DNA of 64,000 nt, taken from NCBI GenBank assembly GCA_964036295.1, contig OZ038463.1:36149678-36213677 (forward strand), written 5' to 3'. The notes beneath the pieces are model-generated. The model was given only the letters and a program-made list of their open reading frames with translations, was not told where the DNA came from and did not search any database. Shown piece by piece: positions 35,005 through 47,115 of the stretch (the stretch's first letter is position 1; the number at the start of each line of letters is the position of its first letter). Both the position numbers and the translations under genes were made by a program. The DNA comes from Plumapathes pennacea (taxonomy: Eukaryota > Cnidaria > Anthozoa > Antipatharia > Myriopathidae).

Positions 35005-35487
35005 CACAGAAACCACATACCCGTGTGGGAATAAGCACTAGTCACCAGTTTCGCACGAAAGTTTTGCGCCCGCGGGGATTGTTCTGTGCGCCCCGCCATT
35101 CATGTGGAACCAGCATGTCCTCGAACCTAAGATTAGAGATTATTCACAATTGTGAATCATGTCAAAATTATCATATATCGACAATCTACGTCACTGCACT
35201 ACAGTAAAGTACTGGTGACTAAGCATCGCAACAGTACGGTTGACAAAATGGCGGCTGAATATCAAATCAGTGATGCACCAGTCAATGTAAATTCCCCCCC
35301 CCCCCAACCCGGGAATAGCGGGGATATGGGGGGGGGGGGGGGGGATTTAGCGGGGCAAAAAACGACTTTTGATCATTAGAAGTGCTCCGGTTACCGGGGA
35401 CGTGGATGAGATTTACAGCGGGGACCTGGAGATGACTGTACGTTGGGAGATTGGAACGAGAATGTCTCAAAGCATGCGACATGAAAC
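35005..35487. promoter_or_regulatory. Shared head-to-head promoter region
   Basis: The start codons of the sirtuin (35004, minus) and of the next gene (35488, plus) are only 483 bp apart. The interval holds two CpG-containing stretches, a C-run at 35295-35305 and a G-run at 35328-35343. A bidirectional promoter is inferred from the spacing; no TATA box is evident. Confidence 0.55.
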
Positions 35488-35987
35488 ATGGCGACGGAGG
35501 AAATGAAGAAGGTAAAATCCTTGAGTTATTGGCCTGAAATTAAACCATCCGTGTTCTGTCGAGTCATAGTTTGGTGCACTGCAGCAATAAGAACGTGATT
35601 ATTTGCATATTTGTGTTTTCATTCTTGCAATAGGTGCATATTTTAATATTTTGTTTGCTCGAGTAGCCATGTGGAATGCATATATTCAGAATAAAAACAC
35701 AGAATGTTTATCTGGCGTTGCAGATCCTTTTACAGCTTGGTGACAGACGCCAAGTGGTTGAAGTCCAGCATTTCAAGTCTCTTGAGGACCTAAATCAATA
35801 TACAAAAGCTCATTTTGACGTTTCGCAAAATAGGCGAATATATTTTCAAAGATTTGAGAGCGATTGGAACGAATATGTAGAAATATCTGATCTACATGAT
35901 TTAAACAACAAGGACAAGATGATTGCTATTCTCAGTGTCAACGTGAAGAGTACAGACGGCGACTCGGGCGGCGACGCAACTGCACAG
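35488..35987 (+). CDS. Small gene of unknown function, possible beta-grasp (ubiquitin-like) fold; 3' end unresolved
   Basis: Exon 1 is 35488-35511 (MATEEMKK, donor AAG/GTAAAA) and exon 2 is 35724-35987 (acceptor TTGCAG, donor CACAG/GTATTC); both are phase 0 and join in frame to 96 residues. The pattern of strands in ILLQLGDRRQVVEVQHFKSL, then YTKAHFDV and RIYFQRFESDWNEYVEI, suggests a PB1/ubiquitin-like domain, but no family is recognised. Two possible last exons follow in frame: 36598-36664 (acceptor ATGCAC AG, stop TAG) and 36820-36931 (acceptor with a strong pyrimidine tract, stop TGA). Confidence 0.55.
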
Positions 35988-36819
35988 GTATTCAAATTAT
36001 ATATAAATAAATATACTCATATTGACTTGATGTTAGTTTACATATTTTGAAGTTGCTCACGTTGAGCACAAAATAGAGGCTGCTTTTGAAATAATATTTA
36101 AATGATATTACCTCTTATAAATTGACAAGCCTAAGAGACAAAATGTGCTTCTCTATACCGACGATGATGAATAAAACATAAGACGGCATAATCCTTGATA
36201 AATTAGCAATTGAGTCATGTCCTTATGATCTGCAGGCTGTGACAACAGGACAGTGCGAAGTAATAAACTTGTTTGTACAAGGGGCACAAAAGCCGTGATA
36301 TTTCGACTTTTTTTAGTGTGTTTTAGACTGTTGTCCACTGATTTACATATAAGTTATCAGGTTTTGCTCTCATGCTTACTCAGTAACCTCCCTGCTTTAG
36401 AGCAGTAGGCACATGTACTTTTTAGATATCTATTTTTAGTTATATGGCAGTGGCCGTTTACTTATAACCCAAAAAACCCCACCCAACCTCGTGCGCTTTT
36501 TGTTCATGCATCCCATGCTGTTTTGTTCATGCATCCAACTGACAAGTGTGCCAAAACTGGCTTGACTGCATTTTTCACACTTTTCGTTCCATCATGCACA
36601 GAAGCCATTTGTGAGAAGACTCCGACAAAGATGGATGTGTTTGCGAGAAGAGATTTGTAAACCAAAAATGGCATAGCGAGCGAAAGTCAGGCTTTCTGGT
36701 GAGTCTTACTAAGTTGAAACTTGCAACATACAAATGAATGAAACGAACTTACGCTTAGCTTTATGCCTGTCTTTGAAACATTCCAGGTTATTTAATACAT
36801 TTCTCTCTTTTCTCACAGA

Positions 36820-36931
36820 GCTTTCACACCACGCAGCTTTCAGGACAGTGGAAAAGAGGCATGGCACATGGACTTGACTCAAAGTTTACAAGGATTATTT
36901 GGCTGGAGATTGCTTCAAGTGGAAGATGAAT
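36820..36931 (+). CDS. Candidate terminal exon of the preceding gene
   Basis: Preceded by tttctctcttttctcacag, a strong acceptor. In phase 0 it reads SFHTTQLSGQWKRGMAHGL and on to a TGA at 36931. An alternative exon begins at 36598 and has a strong donor (CTG/GTGAGT) at 36693. cDNA evidence is needed to choose. Confidence 0.3.
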
Positions 36932-38139
36932 GTAGAAATGTATTGAACAGAAAACTGTAAGCTCTGATATGTTATCCTACAGTCATGTATGATGTTATTT
37001 ACTTTGTCTTTGAAAGAGGTGTTCTAAACGTTCTCAGTGAGTCCTATTCTCTCAAAGACTTTATTTTACATTAATTTGTGGACATGAACGTTTTTAAATG
37101 GGAGGGCACTTTTGAATTTTATATTTTATATTTTATACTTAGTGTTTGCTGCGCTATGTTGGGCAAAAACCTAATTTGCTGTCTGTCACATACGTGTGAA
37201 CAGCTTGCTTTTTTTATTAGATAGATTTAATCCAAAGTGCCAAAATTTCCAGGTCTGCTATGATATTATGCAGAAAAATCCCAAATGATAAGTTGTGCAA
37301 ACAATACAGATATTGGCTGCTGAAAACAATGATGTCTAATCAGTTTGGTTGACAAAGAATTATTGCTTTGCCTGTGTTATTATTTTTCAGGTGTCAACTT
37401 TTTTGCTGTTGTTTTTCTAAAACGTTCTTGATTGGCACTGCCACAAATGTAGTGTAGCACAAGTTGTGCCCTCTGGCCTTCCACCAGAAGTTATGTGCAA
37501 CTCTCTTCTTTTTTTTTTTCAGTTCTTACTGAGGCACAACTTCTAAATGAAAAATGTCTCAAGAAAGATAAGTAAAGTGTTTTAGATTTTTTACCATTCG
37601 GTCATACCACAAGCATCCTGGGCCTCAGCAAATTTAGGTTAGGAATGCTTATTCAAAGGGCGAGCTTGTTTGAGGGGAGGCCCTTATTAAATTTCCCTAG
37701 TCATTTACTTTTGCAATGCGTATCATTTGCTTATGAACAACAAAGCAGTTCGTATAGATCTATTAATAACATACTTTAAAGCATAAAACATCGATTTTGA
37801 TTTTTGATGGTGCTAATTTACCATCAGTGCAAGAACGACAAAGTCTGTAAAGGGGAGGAGGCACTTATTTAAAATTTTGGCCAAGAGGGGGAGGGGGGGT
37901 TGTCATCTATTAGAGTGGGGCACTTATTCGATAATCTGCGGTGTGACCATTTGTTAGAACCTTGTGCAATTTGTCACAGCGGTTGATCCAGGTCAATCTC
38001 TCTTATGAGAGAGCACTTTTCTGAAGTCTTCCCAAAATTACAAAATTCCCTCCAAAATTTCCTAAATAGGTAGATAATATATTATTGAAACTTGGTTTGT
38101 AGCACTGTTCTTGGCCACTGGAAACTGATGCACTTTTAA
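36932..38139. other. No gene seen; interspersed repeats
   Basis: Mostly AT-rich sequence. Around 37640-37935 are G-rich words (gggcgagcttgtttgagggg, gggggagggggggttg, ggggcacttattcg) of the kind found in cnidarian interspersed repeats. No supported exon. Confidence 0.5.
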
Positions 38140-41100
38140 ATGTGGCTAAATGTAATTTAGGCAAAGTTAACCTTGAGACAATTGCTGGTCAGCAGTCGCT
38201 CCCTGCAGCAGGGGGTGCCCCGTGGCATTCTGGGGCTTTGCACGGTTTGTGGCATTTGCAGTTTGCTTGCAGATCATTGTGGATTTCTTGCTTGGCTCTA
38301 AGTTTGCGATGTTGCGTCAAACTCGTAATAGTCTTGATAGTGCTTACTCTTTGGCCGTGGCATCGAGTACTTCAACTCTACCACGACTTCGTCTTCTCTG
38401 GTGACAGCTCCTTTGCTGCCACGTTCTGATCCTAGTCCTTCGCCGGAGTTCATCGCCTCTGGTGGCTGCAGTTCGTGTTGCGTTAGCTGCCGATTTGCCA
38501 CCCGCTGGACCCGAGGCCTTGTCGCAATTGGCATCTGTTCTACCAATCGGGAGTTTGATCGCACCTGTTCATGTGCCTGTTGTTGCTCCATCTTGTTTGG
38601 CGTGGGGTGGCCTCTCCAACGGCGCCGGATTGTCTCAATCTACAAGCTTCCTCCGCCCTTCTGTTCAAGGTAGGTCGGTTGCCATGCCCTCATTGGGAAC
38701 ACTTTCTCCCTTGCTGTTCTGTCTATTGCTGTGTTGTCCAACTCTGTGTCTTCGTTCGTCCAAAACCCGTTCCACTTGGCTACCTCTGCTCACGTTTCTA
38801 GTTTGGCCCCACCCATTTTTCAACAACCCTTTGTCGTTGGTCCCGGTTTCTCTCCTGTACCTGCAAAGCTGGTGGCGCAAACTGTGGCGGGCAAATTTGT
38901 GGATTTCAGCGACCTTCTCTCAGCGAATTTGTCAGAAGTTTAACCCGAGCCTCAACTGTTGTTTGATGGGCATGCCATTCTCACCTCCACTCCCAAGAGA
39001 CAATGCCAGCACATCAAGGGCATTGTGTCTTGGACTGAAGCGTTCTCAGTTTTTTCTTTGGTCCTTGTTTTCTCACTTCCAACATCGCTGGTGTGATTTA
39101 ACGAGCTACAAGCTTTTAATCCTCCGTACTTACCGGCAATTTGCTGGTCGCGTTTGGTTGGCCTATGATTGCGCCATTTGCCAGCATGCCACCGCCATGG
39201 AGCTGCAGGATTGGTCAAGCATGGATGTCCAGCTGTTCAATTTCCATTCAGCGGGTGCCTCGCCCCGGATCCGTTCTGTATCCCGTCTTCGGAGCTTAGC
39301 GAAGCTTGGGGTAACAACTTGTCGCTTGCTGTCTGCAGGTCATGGAACCGTGGTCGTTGCTCTGCACCTTATTCTTCCTGCCGCTTCACCCACAAATGCA
39401 GTTCTTGTTCTGGCTTACATCGTGCCAAGGATTGTTTTGATTTGCCCGATAGAGACTTCGTGCCTGACGCCAAACATGGTTTGTCGCCTGGCCCAGACTC
39501 CAAGGAGCTCTCCAAGCATCCCAAGAAGGGACTTTAATTCTTTTCTGTTTTCTTGCTAGTCACTAGTTTTGCTGTTGCTGTTGCCTTGGTTGCCTCTTAG
39601 TTCCATTAAGTTTTGCTTGAGTTGCTTGGTTGCATTGCTGCATGCGTGTTCTGGTTGCCAATTCGCTTTTACTTCCCCTTCTAGCGTGGCCTCCCTTTCC
39701 TCCAGTCGAATTAGTTAGCCCTCTCGTCCCTGACCTCTTCGCCCAGGAGCTGCGTGAGCACCCGGACCAGGATCGAGTTTCCTTTGTAATCCAGGGGCTT
39801 AGGCATGGGTTTAAGGTGGGCTTCCTTGCAACCTCTCCGCTTAGCTCCTCTAAACGTAACAAGCTGTCTGCCCTTCAACATCCGGCTGTCGTCGATGCCT
39901 ATCTGGCCAATGAAGTATTGAAAGGCCAGTTTTACATCGATCTCATGCTCCCGTTTGGCCTTCAGCACCGTTCATCTTCAACTCGGTAGCGGACTTAGTG
40001 GAATGGATCCTGCGTGTGAACTGCGCGGTGTCCGATCTCGTTCAGTACTTGGATGATTTCATCAGTGTGGGCCCTCCTAATTCTCTACAGTGTGCTCACA
40101 ATCTCGACACTGCCTTAAACGTTTGTCGTCGGCTGGGCCTGCCACTGCATCCCACTAAGTGTGAGACCCACAACTTGTATGGTTGTTTTGGGCATCGAAC
40201 TTGACTCAGTCAACCAGATAGCTCGCCTACCAGCTGAGAAGCTACTTGCCCTTCAAGATTTACTCTTCTGGTGGGTTCCTCGCTGCTGGTGCGACAGATG
40301 GCAACTCGAATCCTTGATCGGCCACCTCCATTTCGCCGCCAAAGTGGTCTGGCCTGGCCGAACCTTCCTGCGTCGCATGATTGACCTGCTCTGCTGCTTC
40401 TGGCAACCTGATCATCCTATCCGGTTGAACCGGGAGTTCCACCTTGACCTCCAGTGGCGGGTTCAATTTGTCTCTTCAGGGAACGGCGTCAGCTTCTGGC
40501 TCTATCCAGGCTTGACCCCGGATTTAGATCTGGAGGTCACTTCTGACACAGCAAGTTCCCTTGGCTTTGGTGCCTTTTTCCATGGAGAATGGTTCTCTGG
40601 TCCATGGTTGCCCATCCAACGGCACGAGTTTATTGCCTACAAGGAACTCTTCCCGGTGGTTATCGCAGTGCATCTGTGGGGCCCAAGGTGGGCTAAGAGG
40701 AACTTTTTGTTCCATTCTGACAACACAGCTGTTGTGTCGGTCCTCAACTCTAGGACTTCCAAGGTCCCCCAGCTGATGCATCTAATGTGTAGTCTGCTTA
40801 TGACCTCAGCCCATTTCAACTTCTTCACGGCCTGACACATTCCTGGCGTGCGGAACTCAATTGCTGATGCCCTTTCTCGTTTTAATTGGCAGGAATTCCG
40901 GCGTTTAGCTCCCGAGGCACACCCGTTTCCAGTTCCAATTCCGCATCAGCTTCTCAAGGATCTGACTTCTCCCAACTAGAGCAGCGGTGCTGGAATTTTC
41001 TTACGAAGGTCTGGCCCCTTCTACTCGCCAAACTTATACATCCGCCCAAGACAGGTCTCACCAGTTCTGTCTTCATTCCGGCAGGCTTCACGCCAGTGGC

Positions 41101-41930
41101 TCTCCTTGTCCAGCCGATGAGTGGACCCTCTGCCTTTTTGCAACTTCCTTAGCCGAGTCCCTCCAACATTCCTCCATTAAGGTCTACCTTTCCGCTGTAC
41201 GGTCTCTACACATCGAACAAGGCTTCCCCAATCCTCTAGACAACTGTCTACGTCTCCAGAGTGGTTTGTAGCATCAGGCGTCAACAAGGCTGTCCTACCG
41301 ACGAATGTTTGCCTGTGACTGACTCCATTATGTGGATTGTTGCCAACTCCCTCGATCTGATTCTTCCTGACCACTGCATGTTCTGAGCTGCCTGCACTCT
41401 CACCTTCTTTGGCTTCTTGAGATCCTCAGAGTTCCAGTCCCCAACCTCGCCAGTTTCCAGTCCTCCATTCACCTTGAGGTATCAGATATTGCTGTGAACT
41501 CCAACTCTAACCCTTCCTGCTTGCAAGTTAAGATTAAGGTGTCCAAGACTGATCCATTCTGCGTTGGCTGCTTTATTCACATTGGCCTTGGTACACCTCT
41601 TTGCGCTGTTCAGGCCATGTTGGCTTATCTAGCTCTCAGAGGTATTGCCCCAGGCCCCCCTGTTCTTGCTGCAGGACGGTCGGCCTCTGACTCGCACCTT
41701 ACTCACCAACTGGCTTCGCCAAATCCTGGCAGCTGCAGGTGTGCCAGGCAACTTCTCTAGCCATAGCATTCACATTGGAGCCGCCACAGTCGCAGCACGC
41801 AGTGGAGTGCCGGATCACCTCATTCAAGCCCTGGGGAGGTGGACCAGCAGTGCTTATCAGCTCTACATCAGAACTCCTGCATCAGCTTTGACTGGCCTCT
41901 CTCATCACCTGGCTTAGCAGTTGGGGTGGG
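38140..41930 (+). mobile_element. DIRS-like (tyrosine-recombinase) retroelement fossil
   Basis: Parts in order: a gag-like region with a Cys/His cluster near its end (about 38460-39540), a reverse transcriptase with the YLDD motif (about 39630-40200), RNase H (about 40500-40830), and a tyrosine recombinase whose C-terminal part shows a GAATVAARSGVPDHLIQALG-type motif and a SAYQLYIRTP box (about 40990-41915). This set and order define the DIRS/Ngaro group. It is broken, with several breaks across the coding regions. Terminal repeats were not found with certainty. Confidence 0.8.
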
Positions 41931-42059
41931 GCTCGTTTGGTAAGTGATCTGCTCAAGTGGGGTCTGTCCTCTTTCTGTAAGTCTTACAGAAAGAGATACC
42001 TTGGTTATGGGTTCAAACGTGCTGTGGCAACAGCTAGATACAATCCGATGCAATTTGCA

Positions 42060-42660
42060 ACAAAATAAATGCCTATGATGTTGGCTGGGTCCTTGGATGA
42101 TTGTTGAAGGCAGTTGGGAAGTTCTGGGGGAAACAACTTGTGTTACAGGACTCGAATATGCAAGCTAGGGCATGCTCCAAGATGAAGAAAAGGCCTCTCT
42201 AATCTGATAGGTTTTGTAGTTGGCTTACTAATCCAGGATGTAGTCTCAAGTAGGATGATGGTGGTCAGGAAGAGGATCGAGTCTCGAACTGGTGTTTCTT
42301 GCATCATCAGTGAAAGGGTGGTTGTCTTGCCGTGGGGATGGTTGCTTTGGCGAGCATCGTGTGCATTTCAAAGATGTGCTAAAGGTCAGACACCAAGTCT
42401 GCTCCTTGGTGAATTGGTTGAGCTGTGCCCAATGCTTACAGGAAAAGAAACTTGGTTACAATTACTGTAGGCCAAGTTGCCAGGCAGGACTTTCAACAGG
42501 TTTCTGATGTGCACTGAGGCAGCTCTTTCTCAAGTTCTTGTACAGGCCATTCTGCAACTGGGATGTCATTGGCATTCTTAGCACAACCACTGTCATAAAA
42601 TAGGGTGTTTCTCCTTTTGTCAGGAACAAGCAAGAAGCAGTCAAGAAGATTGTGGAGCCT
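42060..42660. other. No gene seen between the DIRS-like fossil and the first minisatellite
   Basis: Unique-looking sequence with no open frame of note and no recognised repeat. The word caagttgccaggcaggactttcaacagg (quoted only as position 42472-42500) resembles, in reverse orientation, sequence near 44146-44180. Confidence 0.4.
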
Positions 42661-42671
42661 TCGTGTAACCA

Positions 42672-43250
42672 CCTTCCGTCTTGCTGCGACCGCCTTTTGT
42701 CTTGCTGCGACCGCCTTCCGTCTTGCTGCGACCGCCTCCCGTCTTGCTGCGACCGCCTCCCATCTTGCTGCGACCGCCTTCCGTCTTGCTGCGACCGCCT
42801 TCCGTCTTGCTGCGACCGCCTGCCGTCTTGCTGCGACCGCCTTCCGTCTTGCTGCGACCGCCTTCCGTCTTGCTGCGACCGCCTTCCGTCTTGCTGCGAC
42901 CGCCTTCTGTCTTGCTGCGACCGCCTTCCGTCTTGCTGCGACCGCCTGCCGTCTTGCTGCGACCGCCTGCCGTCTTGCTGCGACCGTCTGCCGTCTTGCT
43001 GCGACCGCCTGCCGTCTTGCTGCGACCGCCTGCCGTCTTGCTGCGACCGCCTTCCGTCTTGCTGCGACCGCCTTCCGTCTTGCTGCGACCGCCTTCCGTC
43101 TTGCTGCGGCCGCCTGCCGTCTTGCTGCGACCGCCCTCCGTCTTGCTGCGACCGCCTTCCGTCTTGCTGCGACCGCCTGCTGTCTTGCTGCGACCGCCCG
43201 CCGTCTTGCTGCGACCGCCTTCTGTCTTGCAGTGACCTCCAGCCGTCTTG
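42672..43250. repeat. Minisatellite 1, 21-bp unit, about 27 copies
   Basis: Unit cttccgtcttgctgcgaccg plus one base, with mainly T/G/C differences at two positions. Because 21 is a multiple of three and the unit has no stop in most frames, long false ORFs appear on both strands. Degenerate units continue to about 43400. Confidence 0.95.
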
Positions 43251-43580
43251 CACTGATAACCTGCTGTCTTCTCGAAACCTTTATGCTGTCTTGCTGCGGG
43301 CAGGAATGGCACGTCTTGCTGTGGTATACGTTCTGTCATTATGTGGCAGGCCTACCGTCTCGATACTCGGCGCATAGCTGCGACCGCCTCTCGTCTTGCT
43401 GCCTACTTCCCCCATTTCGTGCCTGCCTGCCGTCGTAAGGCGTGTTGGGTAGCTGCGGGGGGTTGTCGCCCTGACGTGTCTGATTGTCGCCTTTGCGTTT
43501 TGCGTTTCGATGCCGTGTAGGATGCTTCCTTGGCTTTGTAATGTATACACACTGGGCGTATCAGGTTGTCCAGTTGGCAG

Positions 43581-43983
43581 TTAGTTGTCATCCTGGCGTG
43601 CTTGGTTGTCACCCTGGCATGTTTGGTTGTCACCCTGGCGTGTTTGGTTGTCGCCCTGGCTTGTTAGGTTGTTGCCCTGGCGTGTTTGGTTGTCGCCCTG
43701 GCGTGTTTGGTTGTCGCCCTGGCGTGTTTGGTTGTCGCCCTGGCGTGTTTGGTTGTCGCCCTGGCGTGTTTGGTTGTCGCCCTGGCGTGTTAGGTTGTCG
43801 CCCTGGCGTGTTTGGTTGTCGCCCTGGCGTGTTTGGTTGTCGCCCTGGCGTGTTTGGTTGTCGCCCTGGCGTGTTTGGTTGTCGCCCTGGCGTGTTAGGT
43901 TGTCGCCCTGGTGTGTTTGGTTGTCGCCCTGGCGTGTTTGGTTGTCGCCCTGGCATGTTTGGTTGTCGCCCTGGCGTGTTACT
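43581..43983. repeat. Minisatellite 2, 21-bp unit, about 19 copies
   Basis: Unit ggttgtcgccctggcgtgtt plus one base; the first units are most diverged and the middle is nearly uniform. Sequence is unrelated to minisatellite 1, yet the period is the same. Long false ORFs result. Confidence 0.95.
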
Positions 43984-44499
43984 GCCTCTCACCCTGCTGC
44001 TGTCTCCTTGTTGTCCTGGTGTGACTATCACTTTACACCTCTTGGACTAAGGTAAGAACGTGTCTTTGTTTTTGTTGACATGGGTCGTAGTAAGAATTGC
44101 AACAAAACCCTGTTGCAAAACTACAAGAGCTGCTTCAGTGCACAGCAGCAACTTGTTGAAGGTTGCGTCAGCAAACTTGGCCTAGCAGTTACCACAGGAC
44201 ATTTATATGCACGCATTCCAAGAATTAATCCAATCTGTGCAAGCTCCAATGCTACTACTCCAACTGGATGTATTTATCTTCAGAGACTTGGCTAGGTGAC
44301 ACAACGTTAGATGCGGAGAGTGAAATCCTGGAATACCAACTGGAACGCAGGGAGTTTTCATGTATATATACTCTGAAGCTACGTATGATGGAATGTTCTT
44401 GACAATATTGAGTACTTCACCAAGATGTTTCTGAGTGTCGCTGGTGCCATGCCCTACTGGTTTAGAAATGAGTGATAAAACAGAGGCTAACTCCTTGAA

Positions 44500-46560
44500 G
44501 GACACCTCATATCTGCAGTGAGATTAGACACTTGCTTTTTCAGCTTTCTCTGGCATTTAGCAGTGAATCTCTTGATCCATGCGGTCACTCTACGTGGGTT
44601 AATTCATGAGGAGGTTTTCTCTGGATCCATTAAGGTGTTGTCCACTTTGGAAGAGAAAGCAGACCACATCTCGACTTCAACTTCAGGGTCATAGTAATCA
44701 GGAGGTCGGCAGATTTTTTGTTCTAGCCAGTGACTTCGTCTTGCCAGAGGAAACTCGGTCCTTGGATCCATGGGCTTTCTTGTGTTAGGTCTTGTGCAGA
44801 TAAGTCCCTGAAACAGTCGTCAGAAGCGTTTAGGTAGCCAGGAGCATGCCTCCACTTGTTTGGATCCGAGCCTTCTCTCAATTCAGCAACCCCGTTGACT
44901 ACAAAAGTGTGAAATCTGGCTTTCTCACTCTTGGTATACTGGAGCATGGTAGTTAAATCTGTCCAGTAGGTGATCTGCTCAGCCTAAATATCTAGCTCTC
45001 TCTGGGTGGTTTGGCCAATCCGTACTGTCAGGACCGCAGCTTGCAGCTCTAATCTCAGTACTTCACCTTTCCAAGCACAAAGGAGCAGTGGTGAATGCCG
45101 TCTTCAGACTGGAGTCTTAGGTAAGCTACAGCGCTAAAGGCAGTTTCAGACGCATCAGCAAACACATGACGTTGGCGCTGTACCATGCGACCTTCACTCT
45201 TGTTGTAGCATCTGGGGATTGATAGCTTTGCCATGCCCATTCCGTCTTGCAAGTTTCCTTGTCAGATACTGGGCCCGTTATTGGCTGATCCATTGGTTTC
45301 ACTGCACCAATGATCCTGCAGCTGCATTGGGAACTTCTTCACCATGTTTTGATGATTTTTGCGGGTGGTCCAAGATCGTAAAGAAAGAGAGTGACATCAT
45401 GGCTAAGGCATTGGGTCAGGAAAGTTGAATACCGATCAAGGGCAACGTCATCTCCCAGTTTGATGGTCGGCCATTCAGTTACTTTCTTGAGATAAGCATT
45501 GGAGATCTTCTACGTGTCACCGTACTTTTCTTCCAGCAGCTGTTTTGCTTCCAGGTAACCCTTCTTGGGGTCCATGAATAGACACCCCTTTATCAGTTTC
45601 TTTGGTTGTCCTTCCGGGTACAGTTCTTCAAAAGTTCGGTTACAGGGAATTTGTCTGCTTTCAGTGAAAATCTGGTTGTAATCACGCTCGTCACTGGGGG
45701 CCGTAGCTCGATAGGTTGAGAGACAGATAAGCCTTTGATAAAGCAGAAGCGGGTTGCTGCGACTGTAACTTTGTGTTCATCGAGATATTCATTCATCCCG
45801 TCGTTAAAGTTCAGTTCTTGTTCCACTTGAGCGTATGCGCGCTCACGAGCTTGAGCCACTCCAACCCCTTCCTGCAGTTCAAGCCTTACAGTTTCATTTT
45901 GAAGAGTTTGTTTTTTCTCTAGCATAGCGGCTCTGGCAACTAATTCTGCTGCTTTGGTTCTTTCTTTGGCTCTCGTAGAGACAGATGAAGCTCTTAAAGA
46001 AGCCTTGGAACGGTTAGACAGTTTGGAGATAATTGAACCGTTATTAAGCTGTTCCTCTATTTGGCGCTTTGCCAAGATAGTCCAATTTCCGATTTTGTCA
46101 ATGAAATCACCCATTATCTTGTGCTCTTGGTATTAGTCCCTTGCAATGAGTTTTTCTTCCTTTGTGGTCAGAGTACCACATAAGACGTGTGTTTTCTGCA
46201 GGTCTTCAAGAACTTCATGCAAAGTCTTCAGTTCACTCTGAACTATGTGCACGTTGTCATAGTCTTCAGTGAGCAGTTCTATTTTCTTCATTTGACGCGA
46301 TATTTTCCTTTGGGCAGATTGACCGTTTTGCCATTTAATGTGGGCTTGAAAAGTCATGCCTTTCGCTGTGGGCTTTTTTGTTCTTGCGCCGCCGACAACG
46401 TCTTGCTTTGTGCTTGTTGCATATGTGAACCTTCCAACTCTTGATTAGAGTCAATCATTTCCAAATTCTGCCATCCGGCTCGAAGGACCAGAAATGTTGA
46501 TGACTCGACTCTAGACTCGTGAGATGTCCGGTTGCTGAAGATTTGTTGGGCCCACTTCAC
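44500..46560 (-). mobile_element. BEL/Pao retrotransposon fossil
   Basis: Reading leftwards: gag-type region (about 46560-45310, coiled-coil-like, with IKLGDDVALDRY-type words), then RNase H of the Pao type (HVFADASETAFSAVAYLRL, about 45250-45055), then the region before integrase (RFHTFVVNGVAELREGSDP, about 44950-44720; further pol words to about 44520). The reverse transcriptase and integrase regions are not seen. Broken, with several breaks and large losses; no LTR pair identified. Confidence 0.8.
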
Positions 46561-46839
46561 AGATACACAAAAAGGTTGATTGATTTATTGACTGACTGAA
46601 GACTGATAAAAAAGCTATTGCCTTAAGTAGCCCAAAAAGAAGTAACATATGGTAGAATACAAAGAACTGAAGAGTAAACTGTACAAAGGAAAAAACAGAC
46701 ATTTCCGGCCAGTTGGCAACAAGATCCATCAAAAAAGCAAAGTCTTCATTTTTAAGAGTATTGAGAACGGTTAAAGCCCTAGAGAGCTTTGGAAGCACTT
46801 TAAGAATACTATGGGATGCACCCAGAAAAAAAAGGGGGG

Positions 46840-47115
46840 AGGGGGGTACTTCCATATGTATATATATAAGCCATATATGTATGTGCTGCCCCAAGGGGTA
46901 TCATTTTCAAGCAGTTTTAGTCTGAATTGGGTATAGATTTTGCCTTTTTGGTCTGAAATAGGGTATCGATTTTGCCTTTTTGGCCTGAGATATGGTATGA
47001 TTTTAACAGAAATCGGTTGTTGTGGACATGAAAAAAATATCTGAAATAGTTCTAAAATAGGGTATACATTTTTGTAGTTGGGTCTGAAATAGGGTATAGA
47101 TAATTTGTCTTGACA
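46840..47115. repeat. Interspersed repeat with gggtatcgattttg words
   Basis: Contains ataagccatatatgtatgtg, gccccaaggggtatcatttt and three to four spaced copies of agggtat-gattttg. Related to 26797-26945 and, distantly, to stretches near 3545-3600. Non-coding. A (CTGT)n stretch follows at 47385-47435. Confidence 0.65.

Noticed and set aside
38462-39559. 365-codon ORF as a host gene
   Set aside because: It lies in the gag-like region of the DIRS-like fossil and overlaps its other reading frames; no host domain.
42462-43438. Long ORFs (up to about 277 codons) on both strands over minisatellite 1
   Set aside because: They exist because the 21-bp unit is a multiple of three and lacks stops in most frames. 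All overlap each other and none has a non-repeat domain.
42672-43983. CRISPR-like array
   Set aside because: Units are head-to-tail with no unique spacers, and the genome is eukaryotic; these are minisatellites.
43484-44055. Long ORFs over minisatellite 2
   Set aside because: Same cause; repeats of one heptapeptide in each frame, with no splice or domain support.
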